A stretch of 64,000 nucleotides of DNA, taken from NCBI RefSeq assembly GCF_038396845.1, contig NZ_CP151587.1, positions 3,260,001-3,324,000 of the forward strand, in the 5' to 3' direction. The translations under genes were made by a program, and so were the position numbers. Each line of letters begins with the position of its first letter. Position 1 is the first letter of the stretch. The stretch is from Gymnodinialimonas sp. 57CJ19. Its GTDB lineage: Bacteria; Pseudomonadota; Alphaproteobacteria; Rhodobacterales; Rhodobacteraceae. Below the pieces are notes generated by a model. That model worked only from the letters and a program-made list of their open reading frames with translations, did not search any database and was not told the origin of the DNA. Positions 9,736-17,137 of the stretch are shown in pieces.

Positions 9736-11517
9736 TCAGTTTGAGGAGCTGGATAGCTGCAAACCGAGGGGATGTTCAACGCTTGGCCGCAATCCAAGAA
9801 GCGGTGCGGTGCGGCGAATGACCTCTGCCGCGACGGGCACGGCTGTCCAACCGGCGGTCCGGCGCGGCTGATTGCCCGACGGGTCCGAAGCTTCTTGAAG
9901 GGTGACGATCAACACATATTGCGGGTCGTTCATCGGGAAGGCGCTGGCGAAAGTGTTGAGGTTGCGGTCCTCGTAGTAGCCCCCATTGGGACGTGGCAGA
10001 TCGGCGGTGCCGGTCTTGCCGCCCACGGCGTAGCCTTCCACTTCGCCAAAGCTGGCGGTGCCTTCGGTCACGACCTGGCGCAGCATGGAATTCACGATGC
10101 GGCTGGTGGATTCCGAGATGATACGCGGTCCCGCTTGCGGTGTTTCACGGCGCAGCAAGGTCGGCTCGATCATCGTGCCGCCGTTCACGATGGTAGAATA
10201 GGCGGCCGCCAAATGCAGCGGAGAGGTGGACACACCGTGGCCATAACTAATTGTCATTGTGGACAATTCACCCCAGCGCGGCGGCAGAAGCGGACGCGAG
10301 GACGCGGCCTCGACCAGTTCAACTTCTGTTGGCTCCAGCAGGCCAAGGCTGCCAAGGAAATCACGCTGCCGTTCGCGCCCGATCGACTGCGCCATACGCG
10401 CCGTGCCAATGTTGGAGGAATGGATCAGGACGTCAGCAACGCTCTGCTCGGCCCCGTAGTACGAGAAGTCGCGGATCGAGAAACCGGCCATCCGCAGGGG
10501 CCCCGTCGTGTCGATCATGTCGAAGGGGGAATAAAGGTTCAGTTCCAGCGCCTGCGCGATCGTGAAGGTCTTGAAAACACTGCCCAATTCGTAAACGCCC
10601 TGCACCGCGCGGTTGAACAGGGGGCTGTCGGCCTGGTCACCTTCCAGAAGCGGCCGCGGCCGCGCGTTGGGGTCGAAATCGGGCAGGCTGGCCATCGAAA
10701 TGATCTCGCCCGTGTGGGCATCCATCAACACGGCCGAGGCGCCACGCGCGCCCATCAAGGTCATGCCGCCGGCGAGGATTTCCTCCACCGTGGCCTGGAC
10801 CGTCAGATCAAGCGAAAGCGTCAGCGGCTCGACCCGGCTGGGGTCGCGCAATTCGTCGTCGTAGTGTGCTTCAATCCCGGCAATGCCGATCACTTCGGCG
10901 GCGTTGACCGCCTCTTCCCCGAAACTTGCGCCGCCCAGAATATGCGCCGCGATCGAGCCGTTGGGATACAGCCGCATTTCACGGGGGCCAAACAGAAGCC
11001 CCGGTTCGCCCAGATCGTGCACCTGCTGCTCTTGTTCAGGAGAGATATAGCGGCGCAACCACAAGAACCGCGATCCGCTGGTGAAGCGGCGGTGCAGGTC
11101 GTCGGCGTCCATTTCAGGGAAAATCGCGGCCAAGCCTTCGGCGGCGGCGCGGGGGTAGATCAGGTCATGGGGGTGAGCATAAAGCGCGTTGGTGGCGAAG
11201 TTCGTCGCCAGAATACGCCCGTGCCGGTCGGTAATGTCGGCGCGGGTGTTTAGAATCGTCGGCCCTTGGCTGACAATGCGCGGCTCGGTCGGGACAGACG
11301 TGGCCAGCCCCGCCATGCGCCAACCCACGGCGCCAAACGCCAAAACAAAGCACAGCGCCACCAGCAGAAGCCGCGATTCCGCGCGGATACGCATCTTGTC
11401 CCGCAGCCCCTCATGGCGCAGACGCAGGTTTTCCTTCTCGACGTTATCGGGGTTTTCGCCGCGTGCGCGGGCATCGAGAATGCGGGTTAACGGTCTTAAC
11501 GGAATGCGCAGGCTCAT
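9736..11517 (-). CDS. ftsI: Class B penicillin-binding protein FtsI (septal transpeptidase)
   Basis: Bitopic periplasmic transpeptidase that cross-links septal peptidoglycan with FtsW. I start at the ATG at 11517, which overlaps the ftsL stop (ATGA), giving 593 residues. There is a cytoplasmic basic N-terminus, one membrane span (about 48-72), a dimerisation/pedestal domain, then the transpeptidase domain. The three active-site motifs are SVFK (Ser313-Lys316), SSN (367-369) and KTGT (501-504). The order ftsL-ftsI-murE is the standard dcw arrangement. Confidence 0.97.
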   Translation of the reverse strand: MSLRIPLRPLTRILDARARGENPDNVEKENLRLRHEGLRDKMRIRAESRLLLVALCFVLAFGAVGWRMAGLATSVPTEPRIVSQGPTILNTRADITDRHGRILATNFATNALYAHPHDLIYPRAAAEGLAAIFPEMDADDLHRRFTSGSRFLWLRRYISPEQEQQVHDLGEPGLLFGPREMRLYPNGSIAAHILGGASFGEEAVNAAEVIGIAGIEAHYDDELRDPSRVEPLTLSLDLTVQATVEEILAGGMTLMGARGASAVLMDAHTGEIISMASLPDFDPNARPRPLLEGDQADSPLFNRAVQGVYELGSVFKTFTIAQALELNLYSPFDMIDTTGPLRMAGFSIRDFSYYGAEQSVADVLIHSSNIGTARMAQSIGRERQRDFLGSLGLLEPTEVELVEAASSRPLLPPRWGELSTMTISYGHGVSTSPLHLAAAYSTIVNGGTMIEPTLLRRETPQAGPRIISESTSRIVNSMLRQVVTEGTASFGEVEGYAVGGKTGTADLPRPNGGYYEDRNLNTFASAFPMNDPQYVLIVTLQEASDPSGNQPRRTAGWTAVPVAAEVIRRTAPLLGLRPSVEHPLGLQLSSSSN

Positions 11518-11873
11518 AGGGGCTCGACCTCTCCGTCCCATTCAGGGGTAGAGGCATTCTCCAGGATGAACGCCTCGGCGTCATCAATGGGCGAAGGGAA
11601 CGGGATCTCCGCCACGTTGCCAAATTGGTTCGAGGTCAGCGGCAACAGCTCCAGCCGGTCAAAGTTAAAGCGGGCCAGTTCGCGCAAGCGATCGGGACGG
11701 TTCAGATAGGCCCATTCGGCCCGCAGGATACCAAGGCGCTCGCGCTCCTGGACGATCTGGCGCTGCAACCGGTTCACCTCACGGTCGGCCATCTGGGTCT
11801 GGATCGTTTGATGGTAGGCCCAATAGCCCAGGCCCACGACGATAATGGCGGCGATCAACGTGGTAAAACGCAT
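11514..11873 (-). CDS. ftsL: Cell division protein FtsL
   Basis: Small bitopic division protein of the FtsQLB type, which activates FtsWI. The 119 residues comprise one N-terminal membrane span (MRFTTLIAAIIVVGLGYWAY), then a heptad-like region (about 28-55) and an RPDRLRELARF stretch that matches the FtsL/septum-formation pattern. Primary sequence in this family is weakly conserved, so the call rests mainly on architecture and position between rsmH (2 nt gap) and ftsI (4 nt overlap). Confidence 0.88.
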   Translation of the reverse strand: MRFTTLIAAIIVVGLGYWAYHQTIQTQMADREVNRLQRQIVQERERLGILRAEWAYLNRPDRLRELARFNFDRLELLPLTSNQFGNVAEIPFPSPIDDAEAFILENASTPEWDGEVEPL

Positions 11874-11875
11874 GG

Positions 11876-12871
11876 TTAAAGGCCCTCCAACTGCGGCAAG
11901 CCAAGGGTTTTCAGGTCGATGTCTTGGGCCGGCGCATCGGTGCGGGTGGCGATGCGCAACTTGGCGGACCGCGCGCGGGTGTTGCGGGCGACCTCTTCGG
12001 CGTCAGGCGCGATGGCTTTGCGGGGTGTCAGGGTGAAACCGGGGGTCTTGGCGGCGGCCTCGGGCTCGTAGCGGGAGCCGCCTCCCCCGGTGCTGGCCCG
12101 CTCGGCCATGAACTTCTTCACGATCCGGTCTTCCGAGGAATGGAACGTCACAACCGCCAGTTTGCCGCCGGGCATCAACGCCCGTTCGGCGGCCATCAAG
12201 CCATGGGCCAATTGCCCGAACTCATCATTCACCGCGATGCGGATCGCTTGGAACGATCGCGTCGCGGGGTGGCTTTGACCGGGCTTCTTGCGGGGTAGGC
12301 ATTTTTCAATGATCCCAGCCAGTTGCAGGGTGGTGTTGATGCGGCCCTTGGCGCGCTCTACCACAATCGCCTTGGCAATCCGGCGCGAGGCGCGTTCTTC
12401 CCCGTACTGATAAAGGATGTCGGCCAACAGCTTTTCGGGCGCGTCGTTAACCAAGTCTTCCGCCGACAGCCCACTTTGCCCCATACGCATATCCAGAGGC
12501 CCGTCGCGCATGAACGAAAAGCCCCGCTCCGCGATATCCAGCTGCATCGACGATACGCCAAGATCCAGCGTGACGCCGTCCAGCGGCTCGCCCGCCAATG
12601 TATCGAGGTCCGAGAACGTACCCTCTTCCAGACGCAAACGATCACCATAGGACCCGGCCCAATCTGCGGCCAACTCGAAGGCCAAGGGATCGCGGTCCAC
12701 GCCAATCACTGTGCTGGCACCCCCTTCAAGCAAGCCACGGGCGTATCCACCAGCGCCGAAGGTTCCGTCCAGCCACACGCCAGAAAGCGGCGCCACTTCG
12801 CGGAGGATCGCCCCCAAGAGAACGGGGATGTGTGGCTGATCTACTGCGTCGGTCATGGTGCCCTGCGTCAT
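11876..12871 (-). CDS. rsmH: 16S rRNA m4C1402 methyltransferase RsmH
   Basis: SAM-dependent enzyme that N4-methylates C1402 in the 16S rRNA decoding centre. It has 331 residues. The SAM-binding [13 protein letters not shown] and the family-specific [14 protein letters not shown] motif are present, as are the C-terminal [17 protein letters not shown] and [10 protein letters not shown] blocks. The ATG at 12871 overlaps the mraZ stop. An in-frame ATG five codons later (12856, MTDAV) is an alternative start with its own purine-rich upstream sequence. Confidence 0.97.
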   Translation of the reverse strand: MTQGTMTDAVDQPHIPVLLGAILREVAPLSGVWLDGTFGAGGYARGLLEGGASTVIGVDRDPLAFELAADWAGSYGDRLRLEEGTFSDLDTLAGEPLDGVTLDLGVSSMQLDIAERGFSFMRDGPLDMRMGQSGLSAEDLVNDAPEKLLADILYQYGEERASRRIAKAIVVERAKGRINTTLQLAGIIEKCLPRKKPGQSHPATRSFQAIRIAVNDEFGQLAHGLMAAERALMPGGKLAVVTFHSSEDRIVKKFMAERASTGGGGSRYEPEAAAKTPGFTLTPRKAIAPDAEEVARNTRARSAKLRIATRTDAPAQDIDLKTLGLPQLEGL

Positions 12872-13398
12872 TGAACATCGTCTGCTACCGGAGTTGCTTT
12901 GGGCGGGTTCGCCAATGAGATCGGGTTAAAGAATTCCTTGTCGCCTGCCGCTTGGTCCAACAGGGCGGCCAGACGATCCTTGGCGGCCTCGCTGTCGGAT
13001 GGCTTGAGGATGTGGAAGCGGCGGCCCTTGCCCTGGAACACGGCCTCGCCTTCCAGGTCCAACTTGTCACGCGCGCCTTGGGGCAGAACAAATCGGCCCG
13101 CATCATCGACGGTGATCGCGTCACAGAAAGAGAAGTACAAAAGCTCAAGGATTTCGCGGTCACGCTCGCCGTCGGCCATGCTTTCGATGCGCTCCAGCAG
13201 CTCATCATAGGCGTTGCCGGTCAGGCATTCGACGTATTCGTTACGCGTGTCTCCGAACATGACGTAAAGACGAGGCGCTTCACCCGGACCGCATTTGGCA
13301 TCTTCCGCCTGCAAGACTCGACGGAATTTAGCCGGGAGCGAGACCCGACCCTTTCCATCTACCTTGCACACGTTGGTGCCTAAAAACCGCGTATCCAC
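12868..13398 (-). CDS. mraZ: Transcriptional regulator MraZ
   Basis: First gene of the cell-wall cluster. MraZ is an AbrB-like, ring-forming DNA-binding protein that in E. coli represses the dcw promoter by binding TGGGN repeats. The 176 residues are a little longer than the E. coli protein. Both conserved DXXXR DNA-binding motifs are visible: [14 protein letters not shown] near the N-terminus and [16 protein letters not shown] after the middle. It is translationally coupled to rsmH, and a long structured leader precedes it. Confidence 0.95.
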   Translation of the reverse strand: MDTRFLGTNVCKVDGKGRVSLPAKFRRVLQAEDAKCGPGEAPRLYVMFGDTRNEYVECLTGNAYDELLERIESMADGERDREILELLYFSFCDAITVDDAGRFVLPQGARDKLDLEGEAVFQGKGRRFHILKPSDSEAAKDRLAALLDQAAGDKEFFNPISLANPPKATPVADDVQ

Positions 13399-13471
13399 GA
13401 TGTGTCTGCCTCAAATTGGCCACAATGGGGCCGTAATTCATTCCCTCAACTGTGCGCCCTGCGGCGCGATA

Positions 13472-13543
13472 GCCCTGAAATGGAAACGGCGGATTGAGGA
13501 AGCTGCCACTCCTCAACCCGCCGCCCTCGTCCCATTTCTGGGG
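13472..13543 (-). promoter_or_regulatory. Large composite hairpin in the mraZ 5' leader
   Basis: An inner 14-bp stem pairs 13487-13500 with 13510-13523 around a 9-nt loop. The single mismatch becomes a G-U pair in the mraZ-sense RNA. An outer stem pairs 13473-13483 with 13532-13542, including seven continuous pairs (GAAATGG/CCATTTC) and one T-T mismatch, separated by a 3x8 internal loop. The element ends about 75 nt before the mraZ start. Only three U residues follow the inner stem, so it is an RNA structure with possible attenuation or stability function rather than a classic terminator. Confidence 0.6.
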
Positions 13544-13898
13544 TGTCCGACTGCGCCGACTACCTGGGGGGGATGTCTGCTCGTCTACGCGCCGGATCTC
13601 TTTTTTCGACGAATGAGATGCCTGTATGAACCTGCCATTTTTTGTTTTTGGTTCGGATCTTGTGATCCTTTGTCTTGTCTCGTTGTCGATGAATTCTTGT
13701 CCCACGGGAATGACTCCCATTCAACTCCTTTTTTTGGGACGAACCCCCAATCTGTTGATTTTCGACCCTCTCAAACACAGCATGTGGTGTGGATAAGTCA
13801 CAAGCCAAGCGCCCATGTTGTGGTTAAACATCGGAAAATCCCATCATCTTGGGGTGGAGCTGTGTGGGGGAGGAAAGTGGAGGATGGTGGCAGATTTT

Positions 13899-13913
13899 TC
13901 CCAAAATCCCCCA
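13899..13913 (-). promoter_or_regulatory. Possible MraZ box pair (TGGGG-N5-TGGGA)
   Basis: On the minus strand TGGGG (13913-13909) and TGGGA (13903-13899) repeat with the 10-nt period known for E. coli MraZ boxes. Only two boxes are present, and they lie about 500 bp upstream of mraZ, so this is a weak candidate. Confidence 0.25.
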
Positions 13914-13923
13914 ACCCTCCGGC

Positions 13924-13941
13924 GATCACGGCCGCGTGATC
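13924..13941. repeat. 7-bp inverted repeat GATCACG-N4-CGTGATC
   Basis: Perfect inverted repeat with a 4-nt spacer, just beyond the mrp terminator. On the plus strand it is followed by a T-rich stretch. It could be a regulator site or a weak terminator, and I cannot decide which. Confidence 0.35.
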
Positions 13942-14000
13942 TTGGTTTGTTCTTATTTTTCTGATTCGAATCGCATTTGAGATGGATTGAATCCGTCTGC

Positions 14001-14024
14001 GTCGGGGGCGCGATGGCCCCCGAC
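14001..14024 (-). terminator. Terminator-like hairpin after mrp
   Basis: Perfect 8-bp stem GTCGGGGG/CCCCCGAC with an 8-nt loop, starting 9 nt after the mrp stop. No U-run follows on the minus strand, so termination may be only partial. Confidence 0.55.
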
Positions 14025-14032
14025 GGGGTTGT

Positions 14033-15121
14033 TCAGGCCATGCCGCCGTCGATGAAGCGCTTGGCAAGGCTCGCGTAGGCTTCGGCCATGGGGCTGTCGC
14101 CCGCAGCGATGGGGGTGCCGTCGTCGCCCGCGATCCGTGTGTCGAGGTCGATGGGAAGCGCGCCAAGGAACGGCAGGTCCATCTTCTCGGCCTCGGCCCG
14201 TACGCCCCCTTCCCCGAAGATATGCGCCTCGTGGCCACATTTGGGGCAGTGGTAAGAGGCCATGTTCTCGATCAGCCCCAGAACCGGCGTCTTGAGGGAA
14301 GAGAACATATCAAGCGCCTTACGGGCATCCAGAAGCGCCACATCCTGCGGCGTGCTGACGACAATCGCGCCGGTCACCTCGGATTTTTGGCAAAGCGTCA
14401 TCGCCACATCGCCGGTGCCGGGTGGCAGATCGACAAGAAGCACGTCCAACTCGCCCCACTCCACCTGGGTCAACATCTGTTGCAATGCCCCCATCAGCAT
14501 CGGTCCGCGCCACACCACGGCTTTTTCCGCCGGCAGCATGAAGCCAATCGACATCAAGGTGACGCCGTGGCCCTGCAAGGGAATGATCGTTTTGCCGTCG
14601 GGCGAGGCCGGGCGTTTGTTCACCCCCATCATCCGGGGCACGCTTGGCCCGTAGATATCGGCGTCCAGCAGCCCCACCTTGCGTCCCTGCCGGGCCAATG
14701 CCACGGCAAGGTTGGTCGAGACGGTGGATTTGCCCACGCCCCCCTTCCCCGAGCCGATCCCGATGATGCGTTTCACACCCTTGGGCTTCATGGAGCCTTC
14801 TTGCGGCTTCATGTGCCCGCCAACCGACAGCTTGGGTGGCGCCCCCTTGGGGGCGGCGGGTGCAGAGGGGGCGGCGCTATGGGCCGTCAGCGCGACAGAG
14901 ACCTGCGTGACGCCCTCCATCTTGCCGATGAAATCCTCAACCCCTGATCGCAGGCCCGCCATTTGTTGCGCAATCGCGGGGGATGGGGCTTCGATGATAA
15001 AGCTGACCTTGCCATCGTGCACCGTCAGGGCGCGGATCATGTCACGGCTGACAAGATCTCCGCCGTCTGGCAGGCCGATGGCCTTCAGGGCCTCTAGGAT
15101 CGTTTCGCGGGTCTGGGACAT
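14033..15121 (-). CDS. mrp: Mrp/NBP35-family iron-sulfur carrier ATPase
   Basis: P-loop ATPase thought to hold and deliver Fe-S clusters in the cytoplasm. The 362 residues comprise an N-terminal MIP18/DUF59 domain (about 5-78), an Ala/Pro-rich linker (80-100) and a ParA-like domain. That domain has the deviant Walker A GSGKGGVGKST (123-133), DADIYGPSVPRM as switch, VDLPPGTGD as Walker B, and the cluster-ligating CPKC motif in ASYHCPKCGHE. It is monocistronic here, with its own hairpin downstream. Confidence 0.95.
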   Translation of the reverse strand: MSQTRETILEALKAIGLPDGGDLVSRDMIRALTVHDGKVSFIIEAPSPAIAQQMAGLRSGVEDFIGKMEGVTQVSVALTAHSAAPSAPAAPKGAPPKLSVGGHMKPQEGSMKPKGVKRIIGIGSGKGGVGKSTVSTNLAVALARQGRKVGLLDADIYGPSVPRMMGVNKRPASPDGKTIIPLQGHGVTLMSIGFMLPAEKAVVWRGPMLMGALQQMLTQVEWGELDVLLVDLPPGTGDVAMTLCQKSEVTGAIVVSTPQDVALLDARKALDMFSSLKTPVLGLIENMASYHCPKCGHEAHIFGEGGVRAEAEKMDLPFLGALPIDLDTRIAGDDGTPIAAGDSPMAEAYASLAKRFIDGGMA

Positions 15122-15152
15122 AGGCTCTCATCCTTCTTGGGCAGGTTTTCTT

Positions 15153-16355
15153 TCACATAGGTTGGATTGACCGGGCGCGCACCCCCACAACGGCCATGGT
15201 GATTGCGCCCAAACCGCCCGCAATTGCCAACGCGCCGCCGATCCCGACGAAATCCGCCGCCGCCCCGATGGCGACGGAGCCGATGGAAACCGTGCCGAAA
15301 CCGACAACGACCCAAAGGCTCATCACCCGCCCCCGGAAGGCATCGGGCAAGCCGGTCTGGATCGCCGATTGCAGGCTTACCCCGCACCACGTCGCGGTTA
15401 ATCCCGTGACCCCGGTGGCAAAAAGCGCAAGCGGCCAGCTTGGCGCAAGGCCCATGCCCATCACCGCCGCCTGCCCCACGAAGGCCGACACCCAGACCGA
15501 AGCCGGGATACGCGCGCCCACCGCCGACACGCCAGCCGCTTTCAGGAACGCCGATATCACCGCCCCTGCCCCGGCGGCGGCGGTCAGATATCCCAACCCC
15601 GCTGCGCCCCGCGCAAAGCCGCCATCGGCGACCACCGGCAACACCTCTAACGCGCCCCGGGCGGTGGAGGAGAACACAAGCGTAAGAAGCAACGCCTGGC
15701 GGATCAGCGGATCCTGGGCGGCGTAGCGGACACCTTCCATCAGGTCGTTCAGGATCGGGGCCGCCACGCGGGCCGGGAGATTTCGGGGATGCAGCGCTGG
15801 CAGGACAAGGAGCATCGGCACATAGCATAGCGCCGCCAGCCATAGCGCCGTCGGTCCGCCCGCTGTGGCAATCACCCACCCCGCAAAGACCGGGGCGGCA
15901 AGGCGGGCCATGTTGAAATTCAGCGCCGTCACGGCAACCACATGTTGCACCATATCCTTCGCCACCAACCGCGGACCAAGCGACATGCGTACCGGGTGGT
16001 GCGCGGCAGAGATCAATCCGATGCTCAGGGCGGCCATTGCCAAACCCACCGCGCCCACGTCACTGGCAAAGATCGCCAGCACCGCGATGATCGCGGCCAT
16101 CAGGCCGTTGGTGGCGAAAGCGGCTTTTCGGATATCGACCCGGTCCGCCATGACCCCAAAGAAGGGCCCCAGCACCAATGTCGGAAACAGGCTGAGGGCG
16201 GCGACAATCCCCACGGCCGAGGCCTGTCCCGTCCGCTCCCACGCCAGCCACCCAAGGGTTACGCGCTGTATCCAGATAGCTTGCACCGCAAAAAAGACAC
16301 CGCCGAAAAACAGCCGAAATTGCCGGTCTTTGAAGGCGCCGCCCGCTATCATCAT
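15153..16355 (-). CDS. MFS transporter (MFS_3 / enterobactin-exporter-like family)
   Basis: 400-residue inner-membrane transporter with about twelve hydrophobic segments. The loop between segments 2 and 3, GVMADRVDIRKAAF, is the major-facilitator signature, and a second copy of the pattern (DAFRGRVMSLW) lies in the C-terminal half. The overall pattern fits the MFS_3 group of drug and siderophore exporters, but the substrate cannot be read from sequence. Two Met codons open the frame (16355 and 16352). The gene is divergent from the DUF1127-sRNA locus and shares a 187-bp intergenic region with it. Confidence 0.85.
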   Translation of the reverse strand: MMIAGGAFKDRQFRLFFGGVFFAVQAIWIQRVTLGWLAWERTGQASAVGIVAALSLFPTLVLGPFFGVMADRVDIRKAAFATNGLMAAIIAVLAIFASDVGAVGLAMAALSIGLISAAHHPVRMSLGPRLVAKDMVQHVVAVTALNFNMARLAAPVFAGWVIATAGGPTALWLAALCYVPMLLVLPALHPRNLPARVAAPILNDLMEGVRYAAQDPLIRQALLLTLVFSSTARGALEVLPVVADGGFARGAAGLGYLTAAAGAGAVISAFLKAAGVSAVGARIPASVWVSAFVGQAAVMGMGLAPSWPLALFATGVTGLTATWCGVSLQSAIQTGLPDAFRGRVMSLWVVVGFGTVSIGSVAIGAAADFVGIGGALAIAGGLGAITMAVVGVRARSIQPM

Positions 16356-16426
16356 CTGATTAACCCTAAGTAAAGTAACGAAAATGTGTCATGCGTCCGC
16401 TGCATAGCAGCATTTCCCTTTCGGCC

Positions 16427-16454
16427 ATTGTGCACCTGCAGCATTCGCCTATCT
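16427..16454 (+). promoter_or_regulatory. Heat-shock sigma (RpoH)-type promoter candidate
   Basis: ATTGTGC (16427-16433), a 13-nt spacer and GCCTATCT (16447-16454) resemble the sigma-32 pattern CTTGAAA-N13-CCCCATNT in key positions and spacing. It would start transcription near 16461, giving a leader of about 80 nt before the DUF1127 gene. The homologous R. sphaeroides locus is RpoHI/RpoHII-driven, which supports the call. It was found by eye. Confidence 0.4.
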
Positions 16455-16542
16455 TCACTGTCAACAAGACGACACAGACCAACCACTTGGGCACCGGAAG
16501 GGCAAGAGCTCCCACAGCCCGCAGACGAAATCGAGGACCACC

Positions 16543-16764
16543 ATGGCCTACGAAACAGGCAACCGCTCAATCACCGCTTCCTTCGGCCAACGCTTGGCTG
16601 ATCTGCGCGACACCGCGACAGAAGCCTACAACAACTGGCGCGTTTACCACCGCACGCTGCGCGAGCTTCAGGATCTTTCCAACCGCGAGTTGGCCGATCT
16701 GGGCATCAGCCGCTCCACGGTCACACGCATCGCGATGGAAGCCGCTTACGGCAAAAACGTCTAA
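16543..16764 (+). CDS. DUF1127 protein, CcaF1-like RNA-binding protein of the sRNA locus
   Basis: 73-residue basic protein. The C-terminal part (about 33-70, RTLRELQDLSNRELADLGISR) is the DUF1127 domain (YjiS-like), a helical Arg-rich module. GAGG lies 7 nt ahead of the ATG at 16543. In R. sphaeroides the equivalent protein (CcaF1, RSP_6037) is encoded directly upstream of four CcsR sRNAs, is co-transcribed with them, binds RNA and affects sRNA maturation. Here the hairpin array begins 16 nt after the stop codon, so the same arrangement holds. The functional transfer to this organism is inference from family and context. Confidence 0.9.
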   Translation: MAYETGNRSITASFGQRLADLRDTATEAYNNWRVYHRTLRELQDLSNRELADLGISRSTVTRIAMEAAYGKNV

Positions 16765-16779
16765 GCGACGCACGACATA

Positions 16780-16809
16780 CCGGGCTCTGTCCTCCCACAG
16801 AGCATCCGG
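16780..16809 (+). ncRNA. CcsR-like hairpin 1
   Basis: Perfect stem GCTCTGT/ACAGAGC (16784-16790 with 16797-16803) closing a 6-nt CCTCCC loop, extended by CCGG/CCGG across a 2-nt bulge. Confidence 0.75.
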
Positions 16810-16813
16810 GACA

Positions 16814-16848
16814 GCGGGCTGCGTCCATCCTCCCATGGATGCGCCCGC
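16814..16848 (+). ncRNA. CcsR-like hairpin 2
   Basis: Stem GCGTCCAT/ATGGATGC (16821-16828 with 16835-16842, one G-U) around loop CCTCCC, extended by GCGGG/CCCGC. Confidence 0.75.
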
Positions 16849-16877
16849 ACCCTGACAAAGACCCCCTTAGGGTCAGA
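16849..16877 (+). ncRNA. Motif-less (degenerate) hairpin between copies 2 and 3
   Basis: CTGAC (16852-16856) can pair with GTCAG (16872-16876), and an alternative inner CCC/GGG pairing is possible. The loop reads ACCCCCTTAG instead of TCCTCCC. It explains the 63-nt step in an otherwise roughly 39-nt period and may be a decayed unit. Confidence 0.4.
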
Positions 16878-16881
16878 TATC

Positions 16882-16907
16882 CGGTCTCTTTCCTCCCATT
16901 GGGACCG
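16882..16907 (+). ncRNA. CcsR-like hairpin 3
   Basis: Stem CGGTCTC/GGGACCG (16882-16888 with 16901-16907, one G-U) with TCCTCCC in a 12-nt loop. Confidence 0.75.
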
Positions 16908-16915
16908 CGATGAAC

Positions 16916-16949
16916 GGTGAAACTCCTCCTCCTCCCTTGGAGTGACACC
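16916..16949 (+). ncRNA. CcsR-like hairpin 4, with the full CCTCCTCCC motif
   Basis: Inner stem ACTCC/GGAGT (16922-16926 with 16939-16943) and outer GGTG/CACC. The loop region reads TCCTCCTCCC. This is the only copy with the extended CCTCCTCCC that names the R. sphaeroides family. Confidence 0.75.
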
Positions 16950-16955
16950 ATACGA

Positions 16956-16989
16956 CAGACCGACCCTTTCCTCCCATTGGTTAGGTCTG
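16956..16989 (+). ncRNA. CcsR-like hairpin 5
   Basis: Stem CAGACC/GGTCTG (16956-16961 with 16984-16989) continued by ACC/GGT, with TTTCCTCCCATT in the loop. Confidence 0.75.
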
Positions 16990-16993
16990 GCTA

Positions 16994-17031
16994 CAGCGGC
17001 GAATGTCCTCTCCTCCCTTGGACGGACGCTG
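16994..17031 (+). ncRNA. CcsR-like hairpin 6
   Basis: Outer stem CAGCG/CGCTG (16994-16998 with 17027-17031) and inner GTCC/GGAC (17005-17008 with 17020-17023), with TCTCCTCCCTT in the loop. Confidence 0.7.
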
Positions 17032-17038
17032 CGCATCG

Positions 17039-17067
17039 GCCTTGCTCTCTCCTCCCATTGAGCGGGC
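17039..17067 (+). ncRNA. CcsR-like hairpin 7
   Basis: Inner stem GCTC/GAGC (17044-17047 with 17060-17063) plus GCC/GGC outside, with TCTCCTCCCATT in the loop. It has the shortest stem of the set. Confidence 0.65.
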
Positions 17068-17075
17068 TGCGAATT

Positions 17076-17120
17076 GGCGGTGATGGTCTCTTCCTCCCAG
17101 AAGAACATCATCGCCTTTTT
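17076..17120 (+). terminator. CcsR-like hairpin 8 doubling as the locus terminator
   Basis: A 10-bp stem GGCGGTGATG/CATCATCGCC (17076-17085 with 17106-17115, one G-U) is capped by TCTTC/GAAGA around CTCCCA, and is directly followed by TTTTT. It is a strong intrinsic terminator that still carries TTCCTCCC at its apex. Confidence 0.85.
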
Positions 17121-17137
17121 CGTTTAAAGGCACCGCT

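Larger units (their letters stand above)
13399..14032. other. 634-bp gene-free leader/intergenic region between mraZ and mrp
   Basis: I see no convincing gene here. The minus strand should carry the dcw promoter and mraZ leader. The stretch includes the composite hairpin at 13472-13543, T-rich patches around 13610-13740 that lower the GC locally, a pair of TGGG boxes at 13899-13913, a 7-bp inverted repeat at 13924-13941 and the mrp terminator hairpin at 14001-14024. The exact promoter could not be identified by eye. Confidence 0.7.
16780..17120 (+). ncRNA. Tandem array of CcsR/'cuckoo'-type sRNAs (eight UCCUCCC hairpins)
   Basis: Eight hairpins follow the DUF1127 gene, each with TCCTCCC in the loop. 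The CCTCCC cores start at 16791, 16829, 16892, 16931, 16970, 17012, 17051 and 17093. Spacing is 38-42 nt except for one 63-nt step that contains a motif-less hairpin. The last hairpin is also an intrinsic terminator with a T5 run. Stem sequences differ between units while their pairing is kept, which indicates selection on RNA structure. This matches the CcsR1-4 (cuckoo RNA) family of Rhodobacteraceae, stress-induced sRNAs processed from a DUF1127 transcript. UCCUCCC resembles the anti-Shine-Dalgarno sequence, so pairing with ribosome-binding sites is a likely mode of action. Confidence 0.85.

Noticed and set aside
13328..13720. Minus-strand frame across the mraZ leader
   Set aside because: Overlaps the mraZ start in another frame, has low coding quality, and its DNA is explained by the leader hairpin.
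16761..17111. Minus-strand open frame with repeated QWEER peptides
   Set aside because: The repeat is the translation of the TCCTCCCATT loops of the sRNA array. The stems are conserved as RNA, there is no ribosome-binding site, and the plus strand explains the pattern.
16780..17120. CRISPR array
   Set aside because: The period is about 39 nt, but the shared part is only 7-12 nt and each 'spacer' is the arm of a hairpin. No cas genes are nearby.
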